Assembly (NCBI RefSeq): GCF_029633865.1
Contig: NC_079212.1
Span: 103,999,473-104,063,472 of the forward strand
Direction: 5' to 3'
Source of the DNA: Lampris incognitus
Taxonomy: Eukaryota; Chordata; Actinopteri; Lampriformes; Lampridae
Length of the DNA: 64,000 bases
Of this stretch, positions 62,912 through 64,000 are shown one piece after another. The notes below the pieces were generated by a model. The model searched no databases, was not told where the DNA came from, and saw only the letters and a program-made list of their open reading frames with translations. A program made the translations under genes and the position numbers. Every line of letters starts with the position of its first letter. Position 1 is the first letter of the stretch.

Positions 62912-63128
62912 TAAATCATGCCCCCCCATTGGACTGTTAGCGATCATGTGTTTTTGAATTTTTGAATGTCGCACCTCTCCCTTCCTCATTGGATGTTGTG
63001 CATGTGATGTGCATGAAGAGGCAGTAAATGGTATGTTCCTTCCCGAGTAGCTTTATTGACAGCTGATGATTGCTTACGGCATGAAACAGGCTTGTACTGT
63101 CTCATAAAGAATTTACTTGACTCATTGG
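62912..63128 (+). mobile_element. 3' UTR of the PLE, ending in a hammerhead-like motif and GATA tail
   Basis: Non-coding tail from the TAA to ACTTGACTCATTGGATTA, after which the (GATA)n begins. The phrase ACTTGACTCAYTGGATTA recurs at 63253 and, altered, at 63395, so the tail end has been amplified together with the microsatellite. Confidence 0.7.
63051..63109 (+). ncRNA. Hammerhead ribozyme candidate in the PLE 3' UTR
   Basis: CTGATGA (63063-63069), helix II TGC/GCA around TTACG, GAAAC (63083-63087), helix III ACAG/CTGT around a 7-nt loop (63086-63100), and the GTC triplet at 63099-63101. CTTTAT (63051-63056) pairs with ATAAAG (63104-63109) to give an outer helix I. All invariant core boxes are present. 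Bases between helix I and the core are unpaired. Confidence 0.55.
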
Positions 63129-63484
<356 letters not shown>

Positions 63485-63490
63485 TATATA

Positions 63491-63556
63491 GGGGAAAAAA
63501 AGTTTAATTCATAGCAGTACAAGCCTGCCTGATGAGTGCGTGATGTGAAAAAAAAA
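63491..63556 (-). mobile_element. Inverted PLE tail fragment after the GATA arrays
   Basis: Minus strand reads CAGGCTTGTACTGCTATGAA then TTAAACTTTTTTTCCCC, matching the 47.9-kb fragment and, in part, the PLE tail at 63.08 kb, in inverse orientation. The hammerhead core is deleted. Confidence 0.6.
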
Positions 63557-63809
63557 AGCTATAGATATTATATTTATTCTGTCCTACGTGTTTGTGTCCA
63601 TGTATAAACAGGCCGACAGATAGCCAGCATGAAGAATCCCAAAGAAATGCAGAGTCCCGGTCCAAGTTGAGGAACTTTACTGAAGAACTTTGAGAACTCA
63701 ACCTTTTTTTTGTAAAACTGTATAGGGGGGCAATACAGAGAAAGAATGTTTTAATAAACATTGCATAAATTATAAAATGTTATCACAAGTCTATGACATA
63801 ACTACATAA
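63557..63809. other. Intron or flanking sequence, nothing recognised
   Basis: No supportable feature. Confidence 0.45.
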
Positions 63810-64000
63810 CACTGGGTTGCCCAACCAGTCGATCGCGATCGACCAGTCGATTGCGGGCCGATTGCCAGTCGATCGCGAGATGATTTTGAAAATTGAGTTA
63901 GATTTTGAAAAAAAAAAAAAAAAGGCAGTCCCTTGCGTTCACATCTTGATTGACATCGAATCTGACCAACCATGAAGAGGCAAGGTCAGACGTTGAATCT
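63810..64000 (+). mobile_element. Left end of a hAT-type element, cut by the window edge
   Basis: CACTGGGTTGCCCAACCAGT resembles hAT ends, followed by repeated AGTCGATCGCGA and GTCGATTGC units with a TCGATCGCGATCGA palindrome. A possible start codon at 63972 opens a frame that runs off the window. The transposase is not visible. Confidence 0.45.

Overview
The window looks like teleost fish genomic DNA. The repeats are typical of ray-finned fish: tRNA-derived and 5S-rRNA-derived SINEs, Tc1, hAT, Harbinger and piggyBac-like DNA elements, L1, RTE and L2/CR1-like LINEs, Penelope-like elements (PLEs), and many long CA, GA and GATA tracts. Host coding sequence is a very small part of it.

Host genes. 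Two genes are visible, both on the minus strand. At 38931-38967 lies the 37-nt first coding exon of dock3 (it reads MWTPTEDEKIGV and ends in a phase-1 GT donor). A purine-rich, CpG-bearing putative promoter lies at 38968-39640. Everything from 38930 down to 1 is then most simply the first intron of dock3. About 19 kb upstream of dock3, at 57919-60307, are three exons encoding an acidic C-terminal tail that ends in a stop. Their pattern resembles the DCAF1 (VprBP) tail. The rest of that gene runs past the right edge.

Mobile DNA, left to right. 1-3583: 5' part of an L1 on the minus strand, with an intact ORF1 and an uninterrupted ORF2 of 576 codons before the window edge; its 5' end cuts into a SINE. 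3584-38930: eleven copies of one ~430-bp tRNA-derived SINE family lie across 3.6-42.8 kb, several with clear target-site duplications (TSDs). A second tRNA-headed family, a 5S-derived SINE3, an RTE tail, a Harbinger MITE inside an L2/CR1-like half-LINE, a hAT MITE inside a SINE, and long microsatellites are also here. 40.9-63.6 kb: PLE remnants, two piggyBac-like elements, a Tc1 copy, an element carrying a RecQ-like helicase fragment, and a Ty3/Gypsy pol fragment joined to a half-LINE and a PLE.

Two systems deserve most attention. First, 51692-52063 has the structure of a miniature LTR element (TRIM): ~134-bp terminal repeats with TG...CA ends, a 103-bp interior with PBS-like and polypurine-like ends, and a 4-bp TSD. 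Each terminal repeat carries a tRNA-like module with pol III A- and B-box-like motifs. Second, several PLE tails contain hammerhead-ribozyme cores (CUGANGA, helix II, GAAAC, GUC). They mostly occur as inverted pairs, and in one pair a Harbinger MITE sits in the helix II loop of one arm while the other arm preserves the empty site.
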